The notes under the pieces were generated by a model. The model saw nothing but the letters and a program-made list of their open reading frames with translations. It made no database searches and was not told the DNA's origin. The translations under genes and the position numbers were made by a program. Positions 22,731-33,756 of a DNA stretch of 64,000 nucleotides are shown piece by piece. Position 1 is the first letter of the stretch, and each line of letters opens with the position of its first letter. The stretch comes from Humulus lupulus (lineage: Eukaryota; Streptophyta; Magnoliopsida; Rosales; Cannabaceae). The stretch spans positions 141,976,397 to 142,040,396 of the forward strand of contig NC_084800.1 of NCBI RefSeq assembly GCF_963169125.1, written 5' to 3'.

Positions 22731-24541
22731 TTTCGTCCCGAAATTATTTCTTACCAAATAACTCAGGGTATCTTTCTCTCAAGTCTTCCTCCAACTATCA
22801 TGTTGCTTGTCTTTCTGTGCTATTCTTCTATAGGACCTTAACTAATGGAATCCTTTTGGATCTATGTTCCTTGAGTCCCTTTTCAATAACACGCTCAGGT
22901 TGTTCATTGTAACTCAGGTCCTGCTTCAGCTGTAACGGCTCCTAACTCAAAACATGAGAGAGATCTGATACGTACTTATGCAACATCGAGATGTGAAAGA
23001 CGTTATGCTTTTTGGCTAGTGCTGGGGGCAGTGCTAAACGGAATGCAACTTGACCTACTCTATCCAAAATCTCAATTGGACCTACATATCTTGGGCTCAA
23101 CTTCCCTTTCTTCCCAAACTGCATAACACCTTTCATCGACGAGACTCTCAAAAACACAAACTTGCCCACTAAAATCTCAATGTCCCTTCTCTTAAGATCT
23201 GAGTAACTCTTTTGCCTACTTTGAGCAGTAAGCATCCTTTGGTGAATTTTCTCAATCACCTCGCTGGCTTCCCTAACTGCCTCGGGGCCTAATATTTGCT
23301 TATCCCCAACCTCATCCTATTGGAAAGGATATCTACACTTGCGCCTATAAAACATCTTGTAGGGAGTCATCCCAATAGTGGATTGATAGCTATTGTTATT
23401 GGAGAACTCCATCAGGGGTAGATGTTGACTCCAAGATTCTAAAAAGTCCAATGCACATCATCTCAACATGTCCTCTAGAGTTTGTATAGTCCTCTCAGAC
23501 TGCCCATCAGTCTAGGGATTGAAAGTCGTACTGAGCTTTAACCTCGTACCCATGGATTTTTGTAATGCCTTCCAAAATTTTGATGTGAATACTAACCCTT
23601 GATCAAAAATTATTGACGTTGCAACCCCATGAAGCCTCACTATCTTGCTCACATACAAATATGTATGCTAGTTCGCCGAGTTAGCGGTCTTGAATGGTAA
23701 AAATGGGCAGACTTAGTGAGCTTATCCACTATTACCCAAGTAGAATCATGTTGTTTTGTGGTCCTAGGAAACCCTACCACAAAATCCATTGCTATACTTC
23801 CCATATCCATTCTAGAACGTAAAGCGGTTGAAGTAGCCCTGTTGGCTTTTAGTGTTCTGCCTTGACATGCTAACTCGTCAAGCATCTGGCAACAAACTCA
23901 ACAATGTCCTTCTTCATTCCAGGCCACCAATAAAACGGCTTAAGGTCTTTGTACATCTTTGTCAACCCTTGATGTAAGGAATAGGGTGTTGTATACGCCT
24001 CCATCAGAATACCCTCCTTAATCTCATCTTTGTTAGGCACACAAACCCTATCCTTATATTGCAACAATCCACTGGTAGACATAGTGAAGTCGCCGCTATC
24101 ACCTTTTTGTACCAACGCCTCCTGCATTATTAGGGTTTCATCCACTTTCTATCCTTCTCCAATCTTTTCCAATAGGGATGATTGTAACGTGAGGTTTTCT
24201 AGGCATCTTGTCACAAACACAATACCAGCGTTTATAATCTCTCTCTATATAGGCACTTCTATTAGGTTAAGGGCTGAGACACTCCCATGTCCTCGCCTAC
24301 TCAATGCATCTGCCACCACATTGGCCTTGCCTGGGTGGTATAGAATTTTGCATTCATAGTCTTTCACTAGTTCTAACCACCTCCGATGTCTCATATACAG
24401 TTCTTTTTGAGAGAAAAGTATTTCATACTTTTGTGATCGGTGTAAATTTCACACTTATCACCATAAAAGGTAATGTCTCCATATCTTTAGTACGAACACC
24501 ACTCATGCTAACTCAAGATTATGGGTGGGGTGTCGTTGCTC
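22731..24541 (-). pseudogene. Chromovirus M integrase, chromodomain and RNase H end
   Basis: Read on the minus strand, the segment starts in RNase H next to the T2 insertion and passes through the integrase zinc finger (HQGLTKMYKDLKPFYWWPGM, about 23880-24060), the catalytic core (MDFVVGFPRTTKQHDSTWVI, about 23690-23810; the second acid and NPQTDGQSERT-like region are readable in other frames) and the C-terminal part (FRLALPPALAKKHNVFHISM, 22942-23259). A chromodomain follows: IPLVKVL then LEEDL and YPELFGKK near 22745-22840, with TGA and TAG where the aromatic cage Trp and the next residue are expected. Several frameshifts and stops make it inactive. Intact chromodomains steer integration to heterochromatin. 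Confidence 0.85.
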
Positions 24542-24546
24542 GTAGT

Positions 24547-25410
24547 TGTTATCCAGATTTCCGGATAGCGTTTAGATTGATGACCTCGGGGAAGCAGAAT
24601 TATCGATGTCTTTCACGGTAGGTGACCAGAGCTCGCGGATGGACAGAAAGGCTTCGCCTCTCCTGTTTAGTATCTGGATTACTCTTCCAAGCAAGCACAA
24701 CATGGCAACTCGTCGACTCTCCCGGACTCCCGAAGGATACCCCTCGGGGAAGCCCCTTCCAGGAGAGGCTCTTCGAGTGGTCTCCGCGGAAACAGTTCCG
24801 TGCCTCGCACAGAACAAAACCGAACGGTCGAGTCCGGGAGAAGGCATCTTTGGAATGATATCCGTCTGACACAGGATCCCGCCTGACACGCCCGTCAGGT
24901 CAAAGCCGCACACATCCCAGCACGCCTAAGGGTACCTTTTCGCCTACTATTCCGCTGACAACTTGGAAAAGACGGCTGACTTTGTGTGTTCCCCATACTT
25001 TCACGTATATATACCCACATAGAGTCTTGTAGCCATGCTACTACAGTAATTGTATCCCCTATTTATGGCTGGTGTAATTAAGACTCATGTACGTAGAGAA
25101 AAACCCTAATCCGAAACCCTAGCTATAAAGACCCCTTCATTTTACAAGAAGGGGGACGACCAACAAATCACATAGCAAAAACTCTACCAAAATCTCTCTA
25201 GCTTCATCTTCTTCAAGAAAACCCAAGAGAAACACTGTGAGTGTGTGAAGTTCTTGTGCACCAGCCATCTTACTGTAACCTTTTCCAAGTATAATAACAT
25301 CGACTCGTGGACTAGGGCTTGTTAACGCCTGAACCACGTAAAAACACTGTTTGTTTAGTTACATTTCAGCATTTCTACAGTTCTTATCTTTTTATTATTC
25401 TGTTAGTTAT
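24547..25410 (+). repeat. T2 5' LTR, truncated at its 3' end
   Basis: 864 bp matching 30541-31404. The final 25 bases (TCGTTTCCGAAAAACTCGG and the terminal TAAACA) are missing, and the inverted RT patch begins directly. The TATA box is at 25124-25129. Its copy of the GTTCCGTGC hairpin is imperfect. Confidence 0.92.
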
Positions 25411-25592
25411 CCTTGAACATTCTGTTTACCAGACGCTGGTACGTCGCCCCAGCATTCTTCAAACCGAAAGGCATGACCACGTAACAGTAGACACCCTTGT
25501 CCGTGAGGAAGCTAGTGTGTTCCTGGTCCGCGACATGGATCTTGATCTGGTTGTATCCGGAGTACGCATCCATGAAGGATAAGAGTTCGTAC
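25411..25592 (-). pseudogene. Inverted RT fragment in T2
   Basis: On the minus strand this reads as RT (YELLSFMDAYSGYNQIKIHV, MPFGLKNAGATYQRLVNRMF) and corresponds to T1 6781-6966 turned around. It stops before the YVDD box. On the right it joins sense-oriented pol at a shared CCGGAAG (25593-25599); on the left it joins the LTR with at most one or two shared bases. The fragment is too short to be functional. Confidence 0.9.
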
Positions 25593-25594
25593 CC

Positions 25595-27898
25595 GGAAGG
25601 ATAGCTGCTCTCAGCCGCTTCGTATCCAAGGCCACTGACAAGTGTATCCCCTTCTTCAATGTGTTGCGAGGAAACAAGAAGTTCAAGTGGACCCCCGAAT
25701 GCGAAGGAGCCTTCCAACACCTCAAAGAACATTTAACCCGAGCTCCCATTCTGTCCAAACCTGTCGAAGGAGAGGCGTTGTTCTTATACTTAGCTGTGAC
25801 TGAGCACGCAGTAAGTGCCGCTCTCGTCCGGGAAGATGGCCGTATCCAGCTCCCTGTGTATTACGTAAGCAAGAGGTTATTGGACGCCGAGTCCAGATAT
25901 TCGATGATCGAGAAACTCTCCCTCTGCTTGCTGATCGCCTCACGGAAGCTGAGGCCATATTTCCAGGCGCACACCATCAAAGTACTCACCAACCACCCTC
26001 TCCGACAAGTCCTGCAGAAGCCCGAGTCTTCTGGCAGATTGCTTAAGTGGGCCATGGAACTGAGCCAGTTCGACGTCCACTACCAACCACGTGTTTCCAT
26101 AAAAGGCCAAGCTCTCGCGGACTTTATTGTGGAATGCTCGGGAATGAATGACCTCCCGGAAGATACTGTCCCGGAACTTCCCACCTGGAAGGTCTATGTA
26201 GACGGAGCCTCAAATGAAAAAGGAGCTGGAGCGGGGGTCATCCTAATATCTCCCCAAGGGCATCAGCTCCAGAGCGCCATCCGTTTCGCGTTCCCAGCAT
26301 CCAACAACGAGGCAGAACACGAAGCCATGTTAGCTGGGTTACGACTGGCCAGAGAAGTCGGAGCCCAAAAAATCGAAGTATACAGAGACTCCCTACTTGT
26401 GGTAAACCAAATATCCGGGGAATACCAGACGAAAGGCGAAAGGATGGCTGCCTACGTGTCTCTCTCCCGCGATCTACTGCAGCATTTCAAAGGCTACCAA
26501 ATCCGCCAGGTCCCCCGGGACCAGAATTCACTCGCGGACACGCTGGCCAAGCTTGCAACGGACCCGGAGATTGAACAGTATGGCTTAGTCCCCATCGGGC
26601 ACTTAGAAGCCCCCAGTACTGAGACACGAAGGATAAACGCCATCATCGACCATTCCCACTCCTGGATAGGACCCATCCTCAGATTTCTCACCACCGGAGA
26701 GCTCCCCACTGATAAAGCTGACGCAAGGAAGCTCCAATATCAAGCTCCCCGATACGTGGTTATGGATGGAAAGCTTTACCGCAGGGGGTTGTCCATACCC
26801 TTCCTTAGGTGTGTTGCCGGAACCGAAGTCAGCACCATCATCCATGAGATTCACGGAGGCTTCTGTGGCGATCATACCTCCGGGCTGAGCCTCTCCAAAA
26901 AGATCCTTCGACAAGGATACTTCTGGCCCACCATGACGAAGGATTGTGTGGATTATGTCAGGAAGTGTGAGCAGTGCCAGAGGTACGCCAAGGTTCCGCG
27001 AGCGCCGCCTACAGAAATTACCCTAATGACCCACCCCTGGCCGTTCGCCGTTTGGGGCATTGACCTAGTAGGTTCCCTCCCAACTGGAAAGGGTGGAGTG
27101 AAGTACGCCATAGTCGCGGTAGACTACTTCACCAAATGGGCTGAAGCTGAACCTATGAACACGGTCACATCAAAAAAAGCACTGGATTTTGTCATCGGGA
27201 ATATAGTGTGTCGTTTTGGGCTTCCACGGAAAATTGTGTCCGACAACGGAAGGCAGTTTGACAGTGAACACTTCACGAACTTCTGTGCTTCGCATGGAAT
27301 TATCAAAAGCTTTTCCGCAGTCGCCAGACCCCAGGCTAATGGGCAAGTGGAAGCTGTAAACAAAATATTAAAGACCACGTTGAAGAAAAAACTCCAAGCC
27401 TTCAAGGCTCACTGGCCGGAAGAACTTCCGCGAGTACTTTGGGCCTATCGCACAACAGAGAGAACTTCAACGGGGCACACGCCTTATTCCATGACCTTCG
27501 GTTGCGAGGCCGTCATCCCAGTAGAAGCTATGATCCCCTCTCACAGGCAAGACACCTACGATCCTACCCGGAACCATGCCCTCCTCCAGGAGTCCTTGGA
27601 CATGATCGAGGAGCTCCGGGAGCAGTCGCAGGTCCAACTAAAAATGTACCAAGGCAAGATAGCCCGACACTTTAACATGAGAGTCCAGAGCCGTACATTC
27701 GAAGTTGGAGATCTTGTCCTACGGAGAGTATTTCCTGCTACGCAGGACCCGGGAGTGGGAGTCCTCGGACCCAACTGGGAAGGCCCCTACGAAGTCCAAG
27801 AAAAAGTGGGCCATGGGACGTATCACTTAAAGAGACTCGACGGATCTAAAGTCCCGCGCGCCTGGAACGCGGAGCACCTCCGCCGTTACTACCAGTAG
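25595..27898 (+). CDS. T2 RT-tail, RNase H and integrase open frame
   Basis: About 767 codons are open from the inversion junction to the normal pol stop; the first ATG is at 25661. It corresponds to T1 from about 7240 onward. Seen in order: the end of RT (thumb and connection); RNase H with YVDGAS, NNEAEHEAM, RDS and ADTLAKLA, all four acids present; the integrase HHCC finger; DDE residues in GIDLVG, VSDNG and QANGQVEAV; and the C-terminal GPYEVQEKVGHGTYHLK region ending RRYYQ. No stop or frameshift is seen, unlike T1. Without the RT palm, Gag and protease it cannot act as a full polymerase. Whether any protein is made is unknown. Confidence 0.85.
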   Translation, partial: GRIAALSRFVSKATDKCIPFFNVLRGNKKFKWTPECEGAFQHLKEHLTRAPILSKPVEGEALFLYLAVTEHAVSAALVREDGRIQLPVYYVSKRLLDAESRYSMIEKLSLCLLIASRKLRPYFQAHTIKVLTNHPLRQVLQKPESSGRLLKWAMELSQFDVHYQPRVSIKGQALADFIVECSGMNDLPEDTVPELPTWKVYVDGASNEKGAGAGVILISPQGHQLQSAIRFAFPASNNEAEHEAMLAGLRLAREVGAQKIEVYRDSLLVVNQISGEYQTKGERMAAYVSLSRDLLQHFKGYQIRQVPRDQNSLADTLAKLATDPEIEQYGLVPIGHLEAPSTETRRINAIIDHSHSWIGPILRFLTTGELPTDKADARKLQYQAPRYVVMDGKLYRRGLSIPFLRCVAGTEVSTIIHEIHGGFCGDHTSGLSLSKKILRQGYFWPTMTKDCVDYVRKCEQCQRYAKVPRAPPTEITLMTHPWPFAVWGIDLVGSLPTGKGGVKYAIVAVDYFTKWAEAEPMNTVTSKKALDFVIGNIVCRFGLPRKIVSDNGRQFDSEHFTNFCASHGIIKSFSAVARPQANGQVEAVNKILKTTLKKKLQAFKAHWPEELPRVLWAYRTTERTSTGHTPYSMTFGCEAVIPVEAMIPSHRQDTYDPTRNHALLQESLDMIEELREQSQVQLKMYQGKIARHFNMRVQSRTFEVGDLVLRRVFPATQDPGVGVLGPNWEGPYEVQEKVGHGTYHLKRLDGSKVPRAWNAEHLRRYYQ

Positions 27899-28115
27899 GC
27901 TCCGGACCATCCAGTCGGAAGTCCTTGGTGAAAATAACAAAAGTGAAAAATGTGGAAATAATCCTCCCTCTTATAAAACTCACGCCTAGCAGGCTAATTT
28001 AATGAAACACGGAGAGATTCACTCCGCTTTTACTGCACTTTTTATCCCTGTGTTCAAAGCTGCGTTTTAACAAGTGACCACGTGGTCCGGAGACGTCCGG
28101 ACCCCACGCTCACTT

Positions 28116-28121
28116 GGGGGG
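28116..28121 (+). other. Second polypurine-tract-like run, T2
   Basis: ACTTGGGGGGTATACATG; counterpart of T1 9761-9767. Conservation between copies is expected at their low divergence, so it is weak evidence of function. Confidence 0.4.
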
Positions 28122-28451
28122 TATACATGGCTAAGGCATAGCCATACGCCCCTTGAACAAAACGTACACAGAACACCACTTATGTGCTAGCATTGTGTTT
28201 GAAATTTTTAAATTGTTTGAAATGTTTAAATTGTTGAGCTTAGGTTTATTTGTTGCCATGAACATGCTTGCATTACGTGTCGTATGTGCATTATGTGCTT
28301 ATGTGAAAATTGCCATGGAAATGCCTGCCATTATGTATCATAAGAATTATCTCCTGTGTAGCCCAGCGATGGACGGGACTGGGGGTTGAGGCACGTTCAT
28401 AGAGCTACGCCAAAACACCCCCAACTCCCTGACAAGTCCTTTGCAGAATTC

Positions 28452-28735
28452 TCCGCGATCGCTGTAGAGCTTTGCTTCGCAAGCTCCAGCTCCGGGTCCC
28501 GCAAGGCGAAAGATGGCAAGATCCGCGAGCGCTGTAGAGCTTTGCTTCACAAGCTCCAGCTCCGGATCCCGCAAGGCAAAAGATGGCAAGATCCGCGAGC
28601 GCTGTAGAGCTTTGCTTCGGAAGCTCCAGCTCCGGGTCCCGCAAGGCGAAAGTTGGCAAGATCCGCGAGCGCGGTAGAGCGTTGCTTCGCAAGCTCCAGC
28701 TCCGGGTCCAGCGAGGCGAAAGATGGCAAGATCCG
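28452..28735. repeat. 70-bp tandem array, four units plus part
   Basis: Units start at 28452, 28522, 28592, 28662 and (partial) 28732 with CCGCGA. Each contains GCTTCGCAAGCTCCAGCTCC and GCAAGGCGAAAGATGGCAAG. T1 has only one unit and part of another (10123, 10193). The period is not a multiple of three, so the array cannot encode a repeated peptide in one frame. Confidence 0.9.
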
Positions 28736-29360
28736 CGACCGTTGTAAGCCTTGCTTCGCAGGCTCCAACTCCGGATCTCACAAAATAATGCATGGCAAGC
28801 TCCATGGCCATTGCAAGTTTCAGCTCCAGAAGCAGACATGCTTGATCCCCCCACTCACAGCCGGCTTTGCTTCGCAAAGCCCCTGCTCCAGGATCACACC
28901 TGGTGGGCGTGGCGATTTCCCCGACAGCAATAAGCCTTGCCTCGCAGGGCTCCATGCCAGGTCCCTGAAGTCAGCTACAATGAGGTTCGCAACAACAGTT
29001 AGTTTTGCTTCGCAAAGATCCAACCTTAAGTCTAGCGACGCTCACCAAAAGAACTCCCGTTCCAAACAATGGAACGACTCACCTTAGCAATCCCAGCGAA
29101 CAGTATAGCTACAAGTCCCGGGATTGGCTATTTGCCTCAGGAAAGCTAAAATACGGTGAAAGGAGCCTGGCCGTTGGAACCAGGAAACCTTCGTAACCTA
29201 GAAACTACATGGGAAAAGACATCATCCGTCAAAGCTTCAAGTGGGAAGTGCATAGGTTTTGGCCGTTGGAACCAAAACCCCATACGCCCCTACAACAGTT
29301 TCTACCGTATAAATGTCTACCCTAAGCGCAAGGATAAATAAAGAACTCGGTAGAAAAGAA

Positions 29361-30530
29361 AGAAGAAAACACTCTAAGCAGTCAGCACCCTTGTCATACC
29401 CTAGTGGTATCAAAGGCGTCGGGGAGACCCTCCCCGAAAACTGCTTGGAGAGGCTCCCACCGAGCTTACCGAGGGGTTGGCACCATGCCACCCGAAGGGC
29501 AGCAAGGAACCAGACTCAGACCCCGAGCCTAAGCCCACCAAAAGGAGTGTTTTTCCAAAGAAAGACACCCTAAAGGCGTTCATGCTTATGCCCTAAAACA
29601 GCAAAACAAGGGACGACTTTCCAAATGCAAATCACCAAAGCATGCAGAAAAGGCTACTTATCGACTCACAATCGATCACATGCCTACCAAAGCCCTATTC
29701 ACGCATGCACATAAGCAATAATGGCAGAAACCTCTACTCTAACAACTACCAACAACCTAAGGTCTGAGAGGAAAGAGCAAAGTAGAAATACTTACTGATA
29801 TTCGGGTAGTTGGAGGTTGAAGAAGTAACTGGATCACTGCACAGCACGATCGCGAGAAGTAAAAGCTGCAAAGACGAACGGCGATTCAAACCAGGAACTT
29901 CGGGGAATAAACCCACTGCCAAATCAAAAAGAAAAGTTTCCAGATACTTACCAAAAGAAATGGCAGGTTCGGGGGAACGTAAGCTGGGAAGCCTGAGAGT
30001 TCGAAGGTTTGGAAATCTGAAAATCCTAAAGATGAAGAATTTGAAAGCGTAAAGAGGAAGAAAGGTCCTTTCCCTCGTTTTTATAGCAGGGAAGAAGTCG
30101 TTTCGAATTCCTCAAGTGGACGGTCCCGATCTTCCCATTCCGTGTGCGTCAGATCCAACGGCTGGAGAGGAAGCGACGATCCTATTTATGACTCCTCGGA
30201 TGGGAATAAAGTATTTATTTCCCATCATTACACCACCTCGGGCCCTGAGTACCATTAAAAACCGTCAAATCATTAGTCAGATGACTGACGCACGCATCCT
30301 CAACCAGTCGCCTCACGCACACGTCTTGGTCGCAGAACCATTCCCAGAATGACACGTGATCCTTGCCGCACTTGAGTACTTGATCTCAAACAGAAGAAAT
30401 TCCTTTTCTCTTTCATACTAATACTCAGGCGGGAAAAAGGAACCCTTCCGGGAACACAGAAGGTGCCCCCTCGCCTAGTCTAAGAAACCGATTGTACAAG
30501 CTCCCGGATCTCTCAAAGCTCCGCCACCTT
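29361..30530 (-). pseudogene. T2 remnant of the antisense gene: promoter, leader and first intron only
   Basis: T2 jumps from a sequence equivalent to T1 10820 straight to T1 14750, a loss of about 3.9 kb. All coding exons and the first acceptor are gone. The TATA box (30078-30085), leader and the donor (now TCA|GTAAGT, near 29797) remain. Any RNA from this promoter would be non-coding and would run toward pol. Confidence 0.8.
30078..30085 (-). promoter_or_regulatory. Antisense TATA box in T2
   Basis: TATAAAAA on the minus strand, same context as T1 15484-15491. Confidence 0.55.
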
Positions 30531-30540
30531 GGGGGGTAAA
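30531..30540 (+). other. Polypurine tract of T2
   Basis: GGGGGGTAAA directly before the LTR start at 30541, the same as T1. Confidence 0.8.
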
Positions 30541-31429
30541 TGTTATCCAGATTTCCGGATAGCGTTTAGATTGATGACCTCGGGGAAGCAGAATTATCGA
30601 TGTCTTTCACGGTAGGTGACCAGAGCTCGCGGATGGACAGAAAGGCTTCGCCTCTCCTGTTTAGTATCCGGATTACTCTTCCAAGCAAGCACAACACGGC
30701 AACTCGTCGACTCTCCCGGACTCCCGAAGGATACCCCTCGGGGAAGCCCCTTCCAGGAGAGGCTCTTCGAGTGGTCTCCGCGGAAACAGTTCCGTGCCTC
30801 GCACAGAACAAAACCGAACGGTCGAGTCCGGGAGAAGGCATCTTTGGAATGATATCCGTCTGACACAGGATCCCGCCTGACACGCCCGTCAGGTCAAAGC
30901 CGCACACATCCCAGCACGCCTAAGGGTACCTTTTCGCCTACTGTTCCGCTGACAACTTGGAAAAGACGGCTGACTTTGTGTGTTCCCCATACTTTCACGT
31001 ATATATACCCACATAGAGTCTTGTAGCCATGCTACTACAGTAATTGTATCCCCTATTTATGGCTGGTGTAATTAAGACTCATGTACGTAGAGAAAAACCC
31101 TAATCCGAAGCCCTAGCTATAAAGACCCCTTCATTTTACAAGAAGGGGGACGACCAACAAATCACATAGCAAAAACTCTACCAAAATCTCTCTAGCTTCA
31201 TCTTCTTCAAGAAAACCCGAGAGAAACACTGTGAGTGTGTGAAGTTCTTGTGCACCAGCCATCTTACTGTAACCTTTTCCAAGTATAATAACATCGACTC
31301 GTGGACTAGGGCTTGTTAATGCCTGAACCACGTAAAAACACTGTTTGTTTAGTTACATTTCAGCATTTCTACAGTTCTTATCTTTTTATTATTCTGTTAG
31401 TTATTCGTTTCCGAAAAACTCGGTAAACA
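30541..31429 (+). repeat. T2 3' LTR
   Basis: 889 bp, TGTTATCC... to ...GGTAAACA, followed by the duplication GTAGT. The TATA box is at 31118-31123. It contains the 17 bases missing from the T1 5' LTR. Confidence 0.95.
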
Positions 31430-31434
31430 GTAGT

Positions 31435-31841
31435 CTTTGAGTTGTCTAGAAGCAGAAGCTACCACCTTCCCATCCTACATAACCAAACACCCTAAGTCGT
31501 TCTTTGATGTGTTGCAATACACCACGAATCTCCCGCCCTCTATGGGAACGCAAAGGATAGGTGAAGAGATTAACTTATCCTTCATAGTCTGAAAGTTTCT
31601 TCACATTTCTCGGTCCATGTGAACTTCTGGTGAATGTGGGTCAAGTTGGTCAAGGGTGTGGCAATCTTTGAAAAACCATCGATAAACTTCTGATAATAAC
31701 CCACTAACCCTAAGAAGCTTCGAACCTCTAAGGCATTCTTTGGCTGGGGCCAGTCTCTAATGGCCTCGATCTTTGTCAGATCTCCTGCTATTCCATTCTT
31801 GGACACTATATGCCCTAGCAAAGTCACTTGTTCCAACCAAA
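31435..31841 (-). pseudogene. Chromovirus M RNase H start and RT thumb
   Basis: Read on the minus strand, this gives RT connection sequence EQVTLLGHIVSKNG, EVRSFLGLVGYYQKFIDGFS and TEKCEETF, then the start of RNase H with a readable DGKVVASASRQLKDYEQRHP. The latter continues without loss into 24541 once T2 and one GTAGT copy are removed. Frameshifts are present between the blocks. Confidence 0.85.
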
Positions 31842-31846
31842 ACTCA

Positions 31847-32871
31847 TGTTATATTATTTCATATAATATAATGTTAGATTAAATAATGTGACAAAATGTG
31901 ATTTGTCACACCTTGTAACATATTATTGAGAGTCACAAAAATTAGACACATGTGTGTGCCCAAATGTGACATATTTTGGAGTTACAAAATTAGTTACAAA
32001 TTTGTAACTCCCAAATATCACCCAATAATGTGTATATTATATGTTACACATTTGATATTGGATTTCACAAAGCCATGATGAAATATGGTTGTTGGAGACA
32101 TGTTTTTAACTCTCAATAGGTGTTTGGAGGTTACAAAATCATGTGGGAAAGGATTTGGGACATTTTGGAACGTTTTGGAAAAATGACTTTTTGTGCTGAA
32201 AATGGCCTGTGGCCGCGGCCTGGGGGATAGAAGGCAGTGGTCGCGGCCAGTGAGGCTGATAGCCTATATGGTTTTTCATTTTTTTTTCCAAATTGAATGG
32301 TTCTAACATCCCAAATAACTCTTAAATCTCCATTTTAATTCCATAAACATCCAATTAAACATTGGTAACAACCATGGGGATTGGTGGAATTTGAAATTCA
32401 AAGGGATATCTCAAACTCTATGAATAGGAGCCTAATGCTCACTTGTAAGACACACCATTTTCCATCCACAGCACTTGGCTGGAAAATACACCATAGAGGC
32501 TTGATAATTCTAGAGAGCTATTTCCTTGAGAGATCCCTTAGTACTTAGAGAATAAGGGGAAATAAGCCTTTGTACAAAGGTTTTGAACCTTGTTCAAGTT
32601 GGTGATCCCCACTACTCTACACTTTGGTTGTGTGAGAGTTTGTCCCTTTTTATTGGTTTTATTTTCATTCTTTTGATCTTGTTGATCTTATTTACTTGTA
32701 TTGTTTTGAGTTTGTAATCTTCTTCTTCTACATCTTTCTAGTTACTTGTATTTTGAGCAATTGAGTTGTAATATTTATTTAATCAATTACCTTGTCTATT
32801 ATATTTTTTGCATAGAGTTGTATTTTGGTTTTTCCATATTTTCATTGAGTATAAAAATATATTCTCTAACA
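31847..32871 (+). mobile_element. Solo LTR, 1025 bp, TSD ACTCA
   Basis: TGTTATATT... to ...CTCTAACA, flanked by ACTCA at 31842-31846 and 32872-32876, inserted in the RT of chromovirus M between codons for KCE and FWL. No coding content. The terminal sequence and size suggest a Ty1/copia-type LTR, but no internal region is present to prove it. It holds two GC boxes, GGCCGCGGCC at 32211-32220 and GTCGCGGCC near 32240. Confidence 0.85.
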
Positions 32872-32876
32872 ACTCA

Positions 32877-33756
32877 CACTTAGAGAACTTAGCATATAAC
32901 TTATGCTCTCGTAGTCTATTTAGGGTCAACCCTAAGTGCTCCTCATGCTCTTCCCTTGTCTTTGACTAGATAAGGATATCGTCTATAAACACTACTACAA
33001 ACTTATCCAAGTAGTCCTTAAATACCTTGTTCATCATGTCCATGAATGCTGCTGGGGCATTAGTGAGTCCAAAAGATGTCACTAGGAACTCATAGTGTCT
33101 GTAGCGAGTTCTGAAAGTTGTTTTAGGAATGTCTCCCTCCTTTACTTTCAACTGATGGTACCCAAATTGAGATCAATCTTTGAGAATATTGTTGCCCCTT
33201 GCAGTTGATCAAAAAGTTCATCTATCCTAGGAAAAGGATATTTGTTCTTAATGGTCACCTTATTGAGTTCTCGGTAATCGATGCACATCCTCATGCTTCC
33301 ATCCTTTTTTTTCAAAAATAGGACTGGTTCCCCACATGGCGAATGACTAGGTCTTATGAACCCCTTATCCAACAATTCATGTATCTGGGCCTTGAGTTCC
33401 TTCAACTCTGCAGGTGCCATTCGATAGGGTGCCTTAGATATTGGTGTTGTTTCTGGTACAAGTTCGATCACAAATTCGATTTCTCTGTCTAGGGGTAAAC
33501 CTGGTAATTCCTCGGGAACACTTCCGGAAACTCGTAAACGATATGAACATTCTCTGGTTTCAACTCTATCTCCTTGGATTTATCCTCCACAATAGCCAAA
33601 TATGTCGAACACCCATGCTGCAACATAGTCCGAGCTTCCAATGTTGATATTATGGGTGTACGAAAACCCATTACTTCTCCCTTAAAAGAAAAGAGTTCTC
33701 CTTCTTCTGGTTTGAACTCCGCGGTATTTTCTGACAGTTAATCGTAGCTCCATGTT
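32877..33756 (-). pseudogene. Chromovirus M RT palm and fingers
   Basis: Minus strand: [16 protein letters not shown] start (here [20 protein letters not shown]), [57 protein letters not shown] and catalytic FIDDIL at about 32969-32990. A one-base loss near 33160 breaks the frame between SKIDL and the [10 protein letters not shown] region, and TAG follows FIDDILI. The active-site aspartates remain, but the gene is broken. Confidence 0.88.

Larger units (their letters stand above)
27899..29360. other. T2 spacer downstream of pol
   Basis: It matches the T1 spacer 9545-10820. It contains the polypurine-like run at 28116-28121 and the 70-bp tandem array at 28452-28735. The minus-strand ORFs here with repeating [16 protein letters not shown] peptides come from the array and are not genes. 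Confidence 0.75.
24547..31429 (+). mobile_element. Element T2: defective Tat-type retrotransposon, TSD GTAGT
   Basis: A close relative of T1, 6.9 kb, inserted in the RNase H region of chromovirus M and flanked by GTAGT at 24542-24546 and 31430-31434. It has a 5' LTR lacking its last 25 bases (24547-25410), an inverted RT fragment, an open RNase H-integrase frame, an amplified spacer repeat, the promoter and leader of the antisense gene without the gene body, a polypurine tract and a full 3' LTR. Primer site, gag, protease and RT palm are absent. By eye the LTRs differ at about 6 of 864 positions. It is young but cannot move by itself. Confidence 0.93.

Noticed and set aside
22942..24145. A functional host integrase-like gene
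   Set aside because: The frames are broken, contain stops in the chromodomain, and lie between LTRs of the same element.
28452..28735. CRISPR-like direct repeats
   Set aside because: The units are contiguous 70-bp tandem copies with no unique spacers, in a plant retrotransposon.
28347..28955. 202-codon minus-strand ORF with repeating peptide
   Set aside because: Produced by the 70-bp tandem array; the period is not a multiple of three and the frame is not conserved in T1.
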